This document shows, piece after piece, positions 33,131-45,215 of a DNA stretch of 64,000 nt. The translations under genes were made by a program, and so were the position numbers. A model generated the notes under the pieces. That model made no database searches, was not told where the DNA came from, and saw nothing but the letters and a program-made list of their open reading frames with translations. Where the stretch lies: the NCBI GenBank assembly GCA_023548195.1, contig JAJHZJ010000220.1:3527204-3591203 (forward strand), read 5' to 3'. The DNA comes from Bettongia penicillata ogilbyi (Eukaryota; Chordata; Mammalia; Diprotodontia; Potoroidae). Positions within the stretch are counted from its first letter, which is position 1. Every line of letters starts with the position of its first letter.

Positions 33131-34476
33131 AAAGAAACATAAAGAAGGGTAAAAAACATATGCTTTGATCTATACTCATATTCCACCAGTTCTTTCTATG
33201 CAGGTGAATATCATTTTTCTTTATAAAACTTTTAGAATTGTCTTAGATTATTGTATTACTAGGAAAGGCTAAATCATTCACAGTTGACTAAAATACAAGA
33301 CGCCTGTTACTGGGTACAGTTTTTTCCTGATTCTGCTCATTTCACTTTGCATCAGATCATATAAGTCTTTCTAGGTTTTTCTGAGGGCATTTCTTATAGA
33401 ACAATGATATTTCATTACAATTATATACCACAGCATGTTTAGTCATTCCTCTATTGATGGACCTGTTCTCAAATTCCAATTTTTTCCTGCCAGAAAGAGA
33501 GCTACTGTAAATATGTTTGCACATAGATCCTTTTCCCTTTATTATTATTTTTTAAATCTCTCTTTGAGATATAGACCTAGTATTGCTATTACTAGGTCAC
33601 AGGATATGTATGGTTGTATGGCCTTTGGGCATAATTTCAAATTGCTCTCCAGAAAATTTGGATCAATTCACAATCCCAACAATAGTGGTTTATTGTCCCA
33701 GTTTTCCTTCATCCCTTCCAACATTTTTTAGTTTCTTTTTCTGTCATATTAGCTAAGAGGTATGGTATTGTATTTCAGAGTTATTTTGATTTGCATTTCT
33801 CTAATCCATGGTGACTTAAAAGTTTTTTGTTTGTTTCATGTAACTACAGATAACTTTTATCATTTTGTCTTTAAACAGCCTATTCATATCTTTTTGATCA
33901 TTTATCAACTGAGGATTATTATATTCTTATAAATTTCCCAAAATAGAGTTCTCAAAAACTGAAAACAGATCTTTATATCTGAGAAATTTGCAGTAAAGAT
34001 ATTTCATGGCTATGACTACTAATTAAACATTTCCCTCCATCTTATTTCTCCCAATTTATATACTCTGTCTCTCTTTCCTTTCACCCCATCCATCATCAAG
34101 TGTTTGCTTTTACCTACTTCCTTCACTAATCTGCCCTCACAGTAAGGCATCTTCCCTTACCTCCATTATGCTCCTAATTTGCTGTAGGGTAAGACATATT
34201 TCTCTACTCAAGTGGGTATTTTATTCCTTCTTTGAGACAATTTTGATGAGAGATAGGTTCAAGTGCACAGCCCCATTTTCCCAATCTTTTCTTTCACTGT
34301 TAACATAAGATCTTTTATTCCTCTTTTCTTTATTCCTCTTCTTTGTTTTATCCAATTTTAAATCAGTCTTCCCCTTTCATCCAGTGTATTTCTCTTTTTG
34401 ACTCTTTAATTTTATTTTTTCAATATCATCCCATCATAAACAAATTACAATCTTGCCCTTTGTCCATGTATACTTC

Positions 34477-34776
34477 TTATAGCTGCACTAATAATGAGAA
34501 TGTTTTTAGAAGTTGCAAGTATATTTTGAAGTAGGAATGTAGATAGTTTAATCTTATTGAATCTCTAATGATTTCTCTCTCAGTTTTGATTTTTGATACT
34601 TTTCTTGAGTCTTGAAATTCATATTTCCTATTCAGCTCTGTTCTTTTTATCAGGAATGTTTGAAAATCTTCTATTTTATTGAATGCACATATATTCACCT
34701 GAAAAATTGTATGTAGTTTTGCTGGGTAGGTAATTTTTAGTTGTTGTCTTAGCTCCTTTGCCCTCCTCAATATCAT
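34477..34776 (-). pseudogene. L1 ORF1 C-terminal fragment
   Basis: The 99-residue open run includes LRQQLKITYPAKLHTIFQVN and a following FNKIEDFQTFLIKRTELNRK, the last part of the ORF1p C-terminal domain. It then reads on into spacer sequence. The upstream part of ORF1 is cut off at 34790. Confidence 0.65.
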
Positions 34777-35883
34777 ATTCTAAGTACTCCATTTTTTTTT
34801 ATTAATTTACCATTTTACTTTTCCAAATTACATGTGAAAACAATTTTAAAATTCTTTTTTCTCCAAACGTCACTTCCAAAATTCTCTTGCTCTTTCCCCT
34901 TCTCCCACAACTGAGAAAAGAAGCAATTTGACATAGGTTAGGAATGTGTAATCATGCAAAATTATGTTTTGAAAGAAAACTCAGGCAAAAATTTATCTTC
35001 AATCTGCATTTAGGCTATACTGGCTTACCCCACCCTGCCCCCCCCCCCCAGAGATGGAAAACACCCTTCATCATAAGTCCTTCAGTATTGTCTTGGATCA
35101 TTACATTGCTGAGAATAACTAAGTAGATCACTATGCAATATTTCTCTGGTTATGTACAATATTTACCTGGTTCTGTTTATTTCATTTTGCTTCATTTCAT
35201 GTAATGTTTTACAGGATTTTGATGCTGCTGTTTTTCTGAGAGCATCATCTTCATTATTTCTTATAGTACAATAGTATTCTATGAAAATCACACTCTACAA
35301 CTTGTTTATCCCTCCCCAGTTGATGGACATGCCCTCAGTTTCGAATTTCTTCCCAGCAGTATTAGAGGTACTATTAATATTTTTTTTACACATATATCCT
35401 TTCCTTTTTTTAATCTCTGGAAGTTGGTATATTGGTTAAAATATATGTATGGCTCCTTGGACATAGCTCCAAATTGCTCTCCAGAATGGCTGAATGAGTG
35501 TACAACTTCACTAACAGTGTACTACATATTTTATTCATTTTCCCCTGTTCCCTACAACAATTTTTATTTTTATTTCCTCTCATATTAGGTCATCTGATAG
35601 TTCTCTGGTTGTAGCTCAGAATTTTTAATTTGCATTTCTCTAATTAATAGTGATTTAGAAAATTTTCTCATGACTTTAAACAACTTGTATTATTTTGCCT
35701 GATAACTGTCTGTTCATATGCTTTGACCATTTATCAAATAAGGAATGGTTCTTACTTTTATAAATTCAACTCATTTTTTATGTATTTGAGAAATGATATC
35801 CTTATCAGAAAAACTTGGAATAAATTGCCTTTTCACAGTAATGTTCACTATGTATTTCCCTCCATCTTACTTATTTCCTCCTC

Positions 35884-35886
<3 letters not shown>

Positions 35887-35954
<68 letters not shown>
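35887..35954. repeat. (CT)n microsatellite
   Basis: An uninterrupted CT run lies in the L1 spacer. The poly-SLSL frames here are artefacts. Confidence 0.95.
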
Positions 35955-35963
<9 letters not shown>

Positions 35964-37589
35964 TTCTCTTTTCAGCCTGTCCATTCTCAAAAACTGTTTT
36001 GCTTCTCATTATTACCTTCCCTCATCCACCTTCTCTTCTATTAGCATCCCTACCCCCTTATTCCCTTCCCCTTCTACTTTTCTGTGTGGTAAGATAGATT
36101 TCTAGAAAAAAAGTGTGATTTTTTTTTTCTTCTTTGAGCTAATTCCAATGACAGAAGGTCTCCTTCCTTCTTCTTCCTTCATTCCATTCTATTATAAAAT
36201 TTATTTGGGGTTTATTTTATGTCAGATAATTCATTCCTCTCTACCGCTCACATTTCCTTCTCCTAGTGCATTCCTCTTTTTCACTGTCTAATGTAACTTT
36301 TTGTAGATGATCATCCCATCATATTCAACTCATACCCATGCCCTCTGTCTATGTATCCTCCTTAAAATTGTCCTAATAATGAGAATGAGAAAATTCTTAA
36401 TAGTTCTAAGTATCATTTTCTCATTAAGCAGGGTAAACAATTTGACTATATTGGAATGTGTGTGATATTTCTTTACTGTTTACATTTTTATGCTTTTCTT
36501 TGAATCTTACATTTCCAAATCAAAATTTCTATTCATCTTTTTCCTTTTCATTAGAAATGCTTGGAAGTTCTCTCTTTCATTAAATACCCATTTTCCTCTG
36601 AAAGATTGAAACTCAGTTTCAATGGGCAGGTGATTCTTGGTTGTAATCCTAGGTCCTTTGGCTTTCACAATATCATGTCCAGAGGCCTATGATTTTTTTT
36701 TTTCATATAGAAGTTGCTAGCCTGATTGTGACACCAGAATGCTTTAATTGTTTATTTTTGACTGCTTGCAGTATTTTCTCCTTGACCTGAGAACTCTGAC
36801 TCTTGACTTTAGTATTTTTGAGAGATTTTACTTTAGGATCTCATCCAGGAGGTGAAAAGTGCATTTATTCAATTTCTATTTTACTCTCTAGTTATAAAAT
36901 ATCAGTGAAGTTTTCCTTGATATATTCTTGAAAGATGCTATCTAGCCTGTTTTTTTTTTTTTTATTGTGGCTATTGATCGTTGTAGTCCAATAATTCTTA
37001 AATCACCTCTACCTGATCAATTTTCCAGGTAAGTTTTATTTTTTTTCCTAATGCGATATCTCATATTTTTCTTCAATTTTTTACCCTTTAAATTTTGATA
37101 TTCTTTATGTCTCATAAAGCTACTTGCTTCAAATTGTCCAATTCTAAGTTCTAAGGAGTTTCAAGAAGCTTTTGTATCTCCTTTTTTTTTTCTGGCCAAG
37201 TCTACTTTTTAAGGAGTTATTTTCTTTAGTGAATTCTTGCACATCTTTTTTTTTTTTTTCCCCAATTTGGCCAATTCTTCTTGTCAAAGCATTCTTCTCT
37301 TCATCGGATTTCTGTGCCTTGCTTATCCTTTGGGCTATTCTCTTTTAAGGTATTTTCTTCAGTATTTTCTTGTTTTTCCTTTACCATGATGTTTTTGTCC
37401 TACATTTTCTTGCAACTCTTTCATTTCTTTTCACAATGTTTTCTCTGCCTCTCTTTCTTGATTATAAACTCCTTTTTGAGTTGCTCCATGGTCTTATCCA
37501 ATTAGTATTTTTTGAGACTTTGAATGTTGGAGTTTTAAATCTTTTGTCTTCTGAGTTTGTATTTTAATTTTCTCTGTCACCAAAAGGTT

Positions 37590-39110
37590 TCTGTAGTTAT
37601 CACTTTTCTTCTGCTGTTTCCTTATTTCTTGAGCTATTTTCTTGACTTTTAATTCCATCCTAACTTGAAGTTCTGCTTCTGGAGTAGAAGAAGTACTGTC
37701 TGAAACTTCGGGGGCTTACTGTAACTGTTTATAGAGATGCTTCTAGAAAATTGTAAACTTTCAGTTCTCTAGCAAAGTGGTATAATCTAGGGAGAGTTAT
37801 GCTTACTTCTTTTCTAGCCTGTTCTCTGGGCTGTGAGTCACCAAAAGTCTTCTTTTCTGCTCTGAAATCATGATCAGGATCCAGTTATAATCATGACAAG
37901 AAACTCTGGTCTACTAGAATTCTAGATCACCCTGAGCCTGCACTGTGCACCATGATCCAAAAATGGGTAATGCAATAGAATCCTGTCCTAATACCAACAA
38001 AAAATTCCTTCTAATCTCCTTCTGACCAGTTGTTCACACCCTTACCATCTGTGGGCTGAGAGGTCTAGAAACCACCATGCTGCTACTGATTCAGTTGCCC
38101 TCTGGCCTACTTTTGGTTTGCCAGGGCGCAGTCTGCTTTGGGCTGCCCTTCAGTCTCACCCTGCTGCCACAGATCTTCCCTAACATCTTGTAAGTTCTCT
38201 TGGATTGGAAAGTAGTTTTACCTTGTGCTTTTCAGGATTTTGCTACTTCAGAATTTGTTTTGAGGCCATATTTAGAGTTTTTTGGCAAAGTTTTTTTCTT
38301 TTCTCTTCCTGTAGATTTGTGCTTTTTTCTTCCCAGTGTTTCTATAGCCATGTATTTTGTTTGTTTACTAATTTTTCTAATCTATTTATTGACTTTAAAC
38401 TCTATGTTAAAGTTGGACTCTGCTCCTGGTTTGGCAGAAGTGATGTCCAAAGCTTCAGTTTCCTTTTTAGAAGGTATTTTCAGAAATACTGAAGATCTGT
38501 AAGTTCTCATTTCTTCCAGCATGGTATGATAATAGTAGAGTTGTGGTCTCCTGGCCTGCGCTCTGGTCTATGCACTACCACAAGCACTCTTTTTCAGCCT
38601 GGAACTATGAGCAGCTTCCCCACTTCCCTATGGTTTTAAGTTCTGGTGCATTAGTGTGCCTACTCACCCTGGGACTGTGACCCAGGCCTGGGACCTGAAT
38701 CTGCCTGCGGAGAGTGCAATTGAGTCCTGCAGGCAGTGTAAGCAAAGGGACTCCAATAATCTCTTGACCTCTTACTGACTTCTGATACTCTTCCTAACTG
38801 TGGTTTGAGAGCTCTGGTAGTAGCTGCTGATGATTCATTTGCCCTCAAGGCCTGTTGTTGGTTTACTCAGGCTTGACTTTCAGTTGTCTTGCTGGGGTAT
38901 TTCCTGGGTTGGACTGAGCTCTGCTATCACTCTGCAGTTACCAATCATTCCTGTCAAACTTCTGTTTTATTGTTGTCTAGAAAATTGTTTCTTTCTTTCC
39001 TTTGTGGTTCACTGATTTAGTATTTATTTTGAGGCACTAATTTAAAATTCTTTAGAGTAAAATATGAGAGGGCTAAGGTGCATACCTGTCTTTTCTCAGA
39101 CATCTTGGCT
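37590..39110 (-). repeat. tandem 5'UTR units of L1
   Basis: Two units of roughly 735-790 bp can be matched along their length. Paired landmarks: 'gttctgcttctggagtagaagaagt' region (37672) with 'gactctgctcctggtttggcagaagt' region (38415); 'ctagcctgttctctgggctg' (37815) with 'cctggcctgcgctctggtct' (38550); 'gttgccctctggcctac' (38092) with 'tttgccctcaaggcctg' (38838); and 'tttgttttgaggccat' (38255) with 'tttattttgaggcact' (39023). Confidence 0.65.
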
Positions 39111-39120
39111 CTGCCCCCTC

Positions 39121-39839
39121 CAGTCACCACTCTTAATTCAAATGTCTTCACCTTCTTAGTTGCATCCTATTCATCCTGTAAGAAACCTGAATTTGTTGAT
39201 TTGCCTTAATGAAAATTACACATTTTCATAGTTTTTAACTGCTTTCTTGTTTTTGCTTCTGTTTTAACTACTTTCTAAGTAAATCATGGTGTTTAATTCT
39301 GAATATAAAACTGATTTCCAGATACATGGGGACTGAAGATAATTAATTTCAGACCAAGAGAATTTTGGAATGGCAACATATCTGAACAAAATATCTCCCT
39401 TTCCCTCACACTATTTCACACTCACTATTCAGTTTGAACTTTGCTGTTCCTTGCTTTAATTTATATTGTAAATTTTTTCTCATGTAAGCAGAGTAAAACA
39501 TATGTAAAAACTAAAGAAGTCTGCTTGTCACTATAATTAAAATTCATGAAAGGGTGAATTTATATATAGTTGAAATGATCAACAAGTTTCAGGTTTATTG
39601 ACAAATTACCGACTCCAAAAATATAAGACTGAAGCTTAAATCGCTGTAGGAAGATTATAATCACTGAAAATGTTTCCTGATCATAATTCCTATTGCTCTC
39701 ATGTAAAGCTCAGTTTCTAAAGCCTTGAATTCATGATTCTATACAACTTGACATTGCCTTACTTTTCCAAACTTATTTTATATTACCTTCATTTTTCAAA
39801 TCAAAAGAAAAAATACTCTCACTTTACCTTGAAAAAATG
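39121..39839. other. gene-free AT-rich interval
   Basis: No repeat or coding pattern was recognised. Confidence 0.45.
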
Positions 39840-40000
39840 TTTGCTCTCTTACCTGTTTCCTTTTCCTCAGTCTAATCCCTGGGCCTGGAACACCCTCAAT
39901 GCCTTCTCTTCACCTGAAGAATTTTGACCTTTCCTGTAAAAACGAATTTAACTCCTAATGTGAATGTAATTACAATCATATCCCTTTTGAACTGAAACCA
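39840..40000 (+). mobile_element. possible L2 fragment
   Basis: 'cctgggcctggaacaccctc' (39877) followed by 'gacctttcctg' resembles the L2 3' region. It is short and diverged. Confidence 0.35.
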
Positions 40001-40044
40001 TTAGAGTCTTCCTCCCCTCCTAGACTGATTTTTTTTTTAACTAA

Positions 40045-40355
40045 TTAAAGAGTCTTTTCTGTGCCTCATTTCTTACCTGATCTTAATCACTGCATGGGCT
40101 TGCCTCAGTCAAATTGCAACCTGTTAAAGACTTTAGTTTAAAAAGACCAATGTCTTCCACTGCATCCACAGCTATCTTCCGTCCTCCTGATCTATATCTC
40201 TATACAGGACCCATATGACTCTTGAGGAGAAAGTGAGGCTGGTGACTTTGCACTGCCCTCCCTCACTTAAATCTAATTCACTTGCATGTCACTTGCAGCA
40301 TCATTTAGCTGATGTCATGGTCCTTGTTGAGAACAAAGGATAAATGACATCAAAT
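40045..40355 (+). mobile_element. SINE with RTE-type tail
   Basis: A head ('cctcatttcttacctgatct', 'aatcactgcatgggcttgc') and a tail ('cttgaggagaaagtgaggct', 'gccctccctcacttaaatct', 'gctgatgtcatggtcctt') match the minus copy at 14004-14214 over their length. Its head differs from the tRNA-headed copy at 23279, while the tail is shared. Confidence 0.65.
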
Positions 40356-40560
40356 TTCCTATGTATCCTTTATATAGCTTGTTTTGTATAGTTTTGTTTT
40401 TGTGTCATCTCTCCTCTAACTGAATGTAAACTCCTTGAGGTTAAGAATCATCTTTTACATCTTCTCTTTAAAATTTTTATCCTAGCACATAGTATAGTTC
40501 CTGGTGCATAGTAAAGACTTGATGAATGTTTGCTGATTGATTGAGTGATAGATTCAAAAC
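40356..40560 (+). mobile_element. L2 3' end
   Basis: 'taaactccttgaggttaaga', 'ctagcacatagtatagttcc' and 'tgatgaatgtttgctgattg' are the typical L2 3' terminus in order. Confidence 0.75.
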
Positions 40561-40899
40561 AAGTTTGCCAGGATAGGGCATGGGGCTGAATCTAATAAGC
40601 TGAAATATTGCAAGGAAAAAGGTAAAGTCTTACAATTAAGACAAAGAAAAAAATCACAGGTACTATTTGGGAGAAGCATTGTTAGACAACAAATATTCTA
40701 GAAACAAATTCTGGATGTGTTAATTAACTGCAAATTCGAGATGTCAGTAATGTCATTTTGAAACTAAAAAGTCTAATGTAATCATTGACTTCATTCTGAG
40801 AGGCATATTTATCAGGAAAATGAAAGTTATAGTACCTTTATACACAGGCATCATTAGAAGTTATCTAATGTGATTAGTGAATTTGTGATTATTATATTT

Positions 40900-41415
40900 A
40901 AAGTTGGGTACAGTGCCTTAAGAATAATGTTGATAAGCTGGACAGATTCCAATGGAAGGCAACCAAGATCATAAATGATCTTAGGTCAAAGAATATATGA
41001 GGCCTGTTTGAAGGTCAGGGGAATGTTTAGATTGCAGAATGATAGGATTTGAGAGTTGTTGTCAGATATTTGGTAAAGTGTAATGTGGAGGAGGGGGAAT
41101 ACCTCATGTATTTGGCACTAAAGGGCAGAAAGAAGAGTAAAATGAAAATACTGAAAATAGGCAAATTCAATGTCACTGTTAGGAAAAGCAAAAAACAAAA
41201 ACTAACAAGAAAACAAAATATAATTTCCTAATAATTTAGAGCACTCCAAAGTAAAAAGTACTTCCTTGAGTTGTTAGGTGTCTTCTTTGAATGTCTTTAG
41301 GAAGATTTGAGATGATTATATTATGCCTATGTTATAATGGAGATTCCTCATGTGTAGGTCTCTAGATGACCCCTTAGGTTCATTACAACTTTCAAATGTC
41401 TATGATTCTGGAAAT
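40900..41415 (+). mobile_element. CR1/L3-type LINE 3' part, old
   Basis: Landmarks of the CR1-family ORF2 C-terminus and 3'UTR are in order: 'gaaggcaaccaagatcataa', 'aggggaatgtttagattgca', 'gtacttccttgagttgttag', and the end 'ctctagatgaccccttaggt' with 'tctatgattct'. The 60-residue frame at 41049-41231 is a shadow of it. No functional domain remains. Confidence 0.6.
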
Positions 41416-42536
41416 TTAAATTTTCTTGGTTTGTATAAAGTATTTGTTATCTGTGATCCTGATAAAAATAGCTAAGTATTCATATATTGATATTTCACTA
41501 CATTGAAAGATATATTTGATTATTTGATTGTTTTTATATAGTAAAATTAATTTTTCAAGTAAATTAAACAATCCATAAATGTTTAGGAAATATATTGTGT
41601 AAGCTAGCTTTGTTCAATGAATGAAAAAATGTACCATAAGACTTAAGTTAAATTCATGCTACAGATACAAACTAACTGTTTAAACCTGGTTAAACCATTT
41701 ATCCTAGAATATTTTTTAATTGGGCTCTATGCTAGAAATTATGAAGGAAAAATAAGAAATAAAAATTTTGAACCCTGCCCTCATGAAATTTTCAATCTAG
41801 TTAGGAAATTAGAATGCAGGAAAATACAATTTTGAAAAATAAATAAAGTAAATTAGCTTAGCATAACAGATAATGAATGGCACAACAATTTAAAGAAAGA
41901 AGACAAAATCATATTTTAAAATGTGAAGTTTTACACAATTGTCACCAAACCTTTTTTTCTTTCAGGATCATATGACTATAATTCTGGTACCAATCTTCAC
42001 CTGGTGGTAACTTTCTTTAATTTTCTAAATAATACTTAACAAAAAAAAACAACAAAACTTGATTATCTGACATAATTTTCCTTATTTCAAAGGGAATGAG
42101 TTCGTAGTAAAAGCCAAAGTGGAAAGACTAGTACAAGTGTCAGATAAATTGAAGAAGGTAGGAGCTACTTTTCTGGAATCCTAAATGCATATACAAGCAC
42201 ACAATACCTTATATTTTATGATATTTTATCATTTTAATTTCTGTGAAGACAGGAAAATGGGCCCAGTTATTTTTCAAAAAATATTCTAGTTATTAACATT
42301 AATAGACCTTAAGTCATTGTTGCATTTAGAAATTCCATATTTCCATATTTCCAATTCAAACTTGATTTCCAAGTACATGACTAAGCACTTTGCGATAGCA
42401 AATATAAGCTAAGTATACCTATATGCTGAAGTTAAAACTGCAGAGGTAAATCAATTGTTTCTGACCAGAAGATTTGGAGCAAAAGTGATAGTGTTCAACT
42501 CTGCACTTTTCAATATGAAGAAAGTAGAGGAAAAGT
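41416..42536. other. mostly unique AT-rich interval
   Basis: It contains an unclassified repeat-like stretch at 41720-41830 (shared pattern with 22540-22640) and two exon-like sites on the plus strand near 41965-42157. Nothing else was recognised. Confidence 0.4.
42093..42157 (+). other. exon-like 65-nt segment (speculative)
   Basis: It follows 'ttttccttatttcaaag' and precedes 'gtaggagc'. In the only open phase it reads NEFVVKAKVERLVQVSDKLKK. A second acceptor-like site lies 127 bp upstream (ctttttttctttcag ending at 41966). No homologue is recognised, and splicing of the two requires a weak donor (gtacca), so this may be chance. Confidence 0.15.
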
Positions 42537-43429
42537 GATATCATTAATTTATTTTATTCATTTTTACTCAAATAATATTTTACTTTTTTCTAATTAAATA
42601 TTAAGATAAATGTTTAAAAGATTTTGAGTTCTAAATTGTTCTGCCTCCCATTCTTTCTTCTGAAAGTGATAGGCAGTTTATCTGACATAATATACTCATG
42701 TGTTATCAGGTAAACCATATTTTCCTATTCAGCAGTTGTGGAAGAGAAATGCATAAAAAGGAAATAAAAAGACAAGAAATAATAAGATGAAAAAAATGTA
42801 TTGATGTGCACGAGTCCATTAATTCTTTACCTGGATATCTATAGCATTTTGTACTTGTCTTGGATCACCTCAGAAAAGATCTGAGTCATTCATCACATGA
42901 TGTTTGTTCATATGGTGTACAATGATTTTTTTCCTTCTTCTGCTCATTTCACTTTGCATCAGTTCCTGCAAGTCTTTCCAGGTTTTTTTTTTTTTCTGAA
43001 GTTTGCCTGTTCACCATTTCTTATAGAAAAATAGTATTCAGTTATAGTCATATTCTGTAGCTTGTTCAGAGCTATTTCCCAAATTAATCATTATACCCTC
43101 AGTTTCCAATATTTTACCAGAATGAAAAGGGCTACTATAAATATTTTTGCATATGTAGGTTCTTTTCTCTATTTTCATGATATCTTTGGAATAGATTTAA
43201 TAGTCATATTGCTAGATCAAAGGGCACACATTTTAATAACCTTTTGGGCACGGTTCCAAATTGCTCTCCATAGTGTTTGGATTACAACTCAGTCAACAGT
43301 GAATTAGTGTCCCAATTTTCCCACATTGTCTCCCACATTTATCTTTCTTTTTTTTTCTCCTATTAACCAATGTGATTAGTGTCATGCAGTACTTTAGAAT
43401 TCTCCCCTTTCCCCTAGCTGTGACAGACT

Positions 43430-43740
43430 ATTCCTTACTCTTCTAATTTGATTGCTTCTTGTCTATAGTACCATTTAGGAAGACACAGTGTTTTGCCTTG
43501 TCTCTTTTAATTAGGTGTATTTTTCTTTTTACTTTGTCTAAGGTCAGTATTGCACCTGTGCTATTTTTATTTCAGCTGAACGTATTAGATTCTGCTCTGC
43601 CCATTACCTTTACTCTATGTCAGTGTCTCTCTGCTTCAATTGTGTTTCTTGTAAGCAACATAAAATAGAATTCTGGTGTTTCATCTACTCTGCTTTCCAT
43701 ATCCATTTTATGGTAGAGTTCATCCCATTCACATTCACAG
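43430..43740 (-). pseudogene. L1 ORF2 endonuclease start, relic
   Basis: In antisense this stretch gives the ORF2 N-terminus: a VNVNGMNST-like start at about 43735-43715, then CCLQETQLKQRDTD around 43655-43610 (the ETHL endonuclease motif decayed to ETQL), and RDKAKHCVFLNGTID near 43510-43470. The L1 endonuclease nicks T/A-rich targets. Stops and missing residues make it inactive. Confidence 0.65.
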
Positions 43741-44319
43741 TTATTATTACCATCTGTGTTATTTCCCTCCATCCTACTCATCCTTCTCTTTGTGCTCTCT
43801 CTCCTTTCATGCCTTCCTACTTCACCAGTGTTTTGCTTCTATCTACCACTTCCCCTGCCTTTCCTTATCTTAACCCACCTGCGCTTTACTTAATATCCTT
43901 CCCTCCTACTTTCCCTTTGGGTAAGAGGATTTCTATATTGAACTAATTACTATTCCTTCTGTGAGACAGTACTGATGAGGGTTAGGTTCAAGAAATGCCC
44001 ATAGCCCACCCTCTCATCTTCCCCTCTATTGTAATAGTATTTTTTTCAGCCTTGTTATGTGAGATAGTTTTCCCCATTTTACCTCTCCCTTCCTTCTGTA
44101 CCTTTTGTACTACTTTCTCATCTCTTAATTTTTTTTAAAATGTCATTCCCTCAAATTCACCTTATACCTGTATCTTCTGTCTATGCATATTCCTTTTACC
44201 TGTACTCTTAGTGGTAGAATTTTTAAGACTTACAGTTATCATCTTTCTGCGTAGAAGTGTAAACAGTTTAGATCTACTGATTCCCTTGCTTTATTTCCCT
44301 CTTTTACCTGTTTATGCTT

Positions 44320-45215
44320 CTCTTGGGTTTTAATATTAGAGGCCATTTTTTTTTGGGTTTAGTTATGGTCTTCTTCATTTGAAGCCTTGAAATTCTTCTA
44401 TTTCAATGAATGACCATTTTTCCCCTTAATATGTAGCATACTTATTTTCCTGGGTAAGTGATTCTTGGTGGCATTCCTCGATCCTTTACCTTGTGGAAGA
44501 TCATGTTGCATGAATTCTGATCCTCTAATTTTGAAAGTGCCCGGTCCTGTGTGATCCTAAGTGTGATTGCCCAGTATTTGATTTGTTTCTTTTGTGTGAA
44601 TTATAGCATCTTTCCTTGACCTGATAGTTTGTAAATTTGCCTATGATATTTCTTGTTTTTATTTTGAGGTGATCAGTGTCTTCTGCTTTCAGGACATCAG
44701 AGCAATTTTCTTTAATAATGTCTCAAATGATGCCAGTCAGGGCCACATTTTGATTATGGCTTTCAAGTAGTCTAACCTGTTTTGCAGGTCAGATTTTTTC
44801 CTGTTACGTATTTTACATTTTTTACATTTTTTCCATCTCTTGAATTTCTGTGATTGATTCACGGGGTCTCATAGACATTATGAATAGTCATTACTTTCTA
44901 CTTGCTCAATTCGAAATTTTAAGGGATTATTTTCCTTATTAGCTTTCTAATGTTTTTTTCCCCACATGTGTCCAATTCTACTTGTTAAGCAGTTTTCCAG
45001 CCTTTTGACTCTTTTTTTCATAATTCTCTTGCATCGTTCTCACTTTTTTTCCATTTTTTCTCTCTCTTATATGATTTAAAAACTCATTCTTGAGTCATTG
45101 CATGAGATCTTTCTGGGCTTGAGACCACTTCTCATTTTTCTTTGAGATTTTGCCCTTGTATATTTTGATAGTGTTGTCCTCTTCTGAGTTTGTGTCTTGG
45201 TTTTCCCTGCCAACA
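44320..45215 (-). pseudogene. L1 ORF1 relic
   Basis: Antisense ORF1 landmarks run from the acidic N-terminus (near 45215-45160, similar to the older ORF1 type) through coiled coil and RRM entry (near 44790) to the C-terminal domain (44700-44400). No open stretch longer than a few dozen codons remains. Confidence 0.6.

Larger units (their letters stand above)
33063..34790 (-). mobile_element. L1, minus strand, internally deleted and 5'-truncated
   Basis: In minus orientation: ORF1 C-terminal domain (34790-34600), inter-ORF spacer (34600 to about 34015), then directly the ORF2 C-terminus and 3'UTR (34010-33063). Endonuclease and RT are missing. The fusion point lies in 'atttccctccatctta' (34030-34045), the same place as in the neighbouring element at 35857-35872. 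A (CA)n run (33107-33130) lies in the 3'UTR. Confidence 0.75.
34791..39120 (-). mobile_element. L1, minus strand, ORF2-deleted, with duplicated 5'UTR
   Basis: In minus orientation: 5' terminus (39120, 'gacatcttggctctgcccc' at 39099-39117), two 5'UTR units (39110-38325 and about 38320-37590), ORF1 (about 37590-36490), spacer (36480 to about 35870, holding a (CT)n run), then ORF2 C-terminus and 3'UTR to the T-run at 34790. Endonuclease and RT are missing, with the join near 35857-35872. ORF1 frames are decayed, so this is an old non-autonomous copy. Confidence 0.75.

Noticed and set aside
41049..41231. 60-residue lysine-rich frame as a small gene
   Set aside because: It falls inside the CR1/L3 LINE relic and is an A-rich shadow frame.
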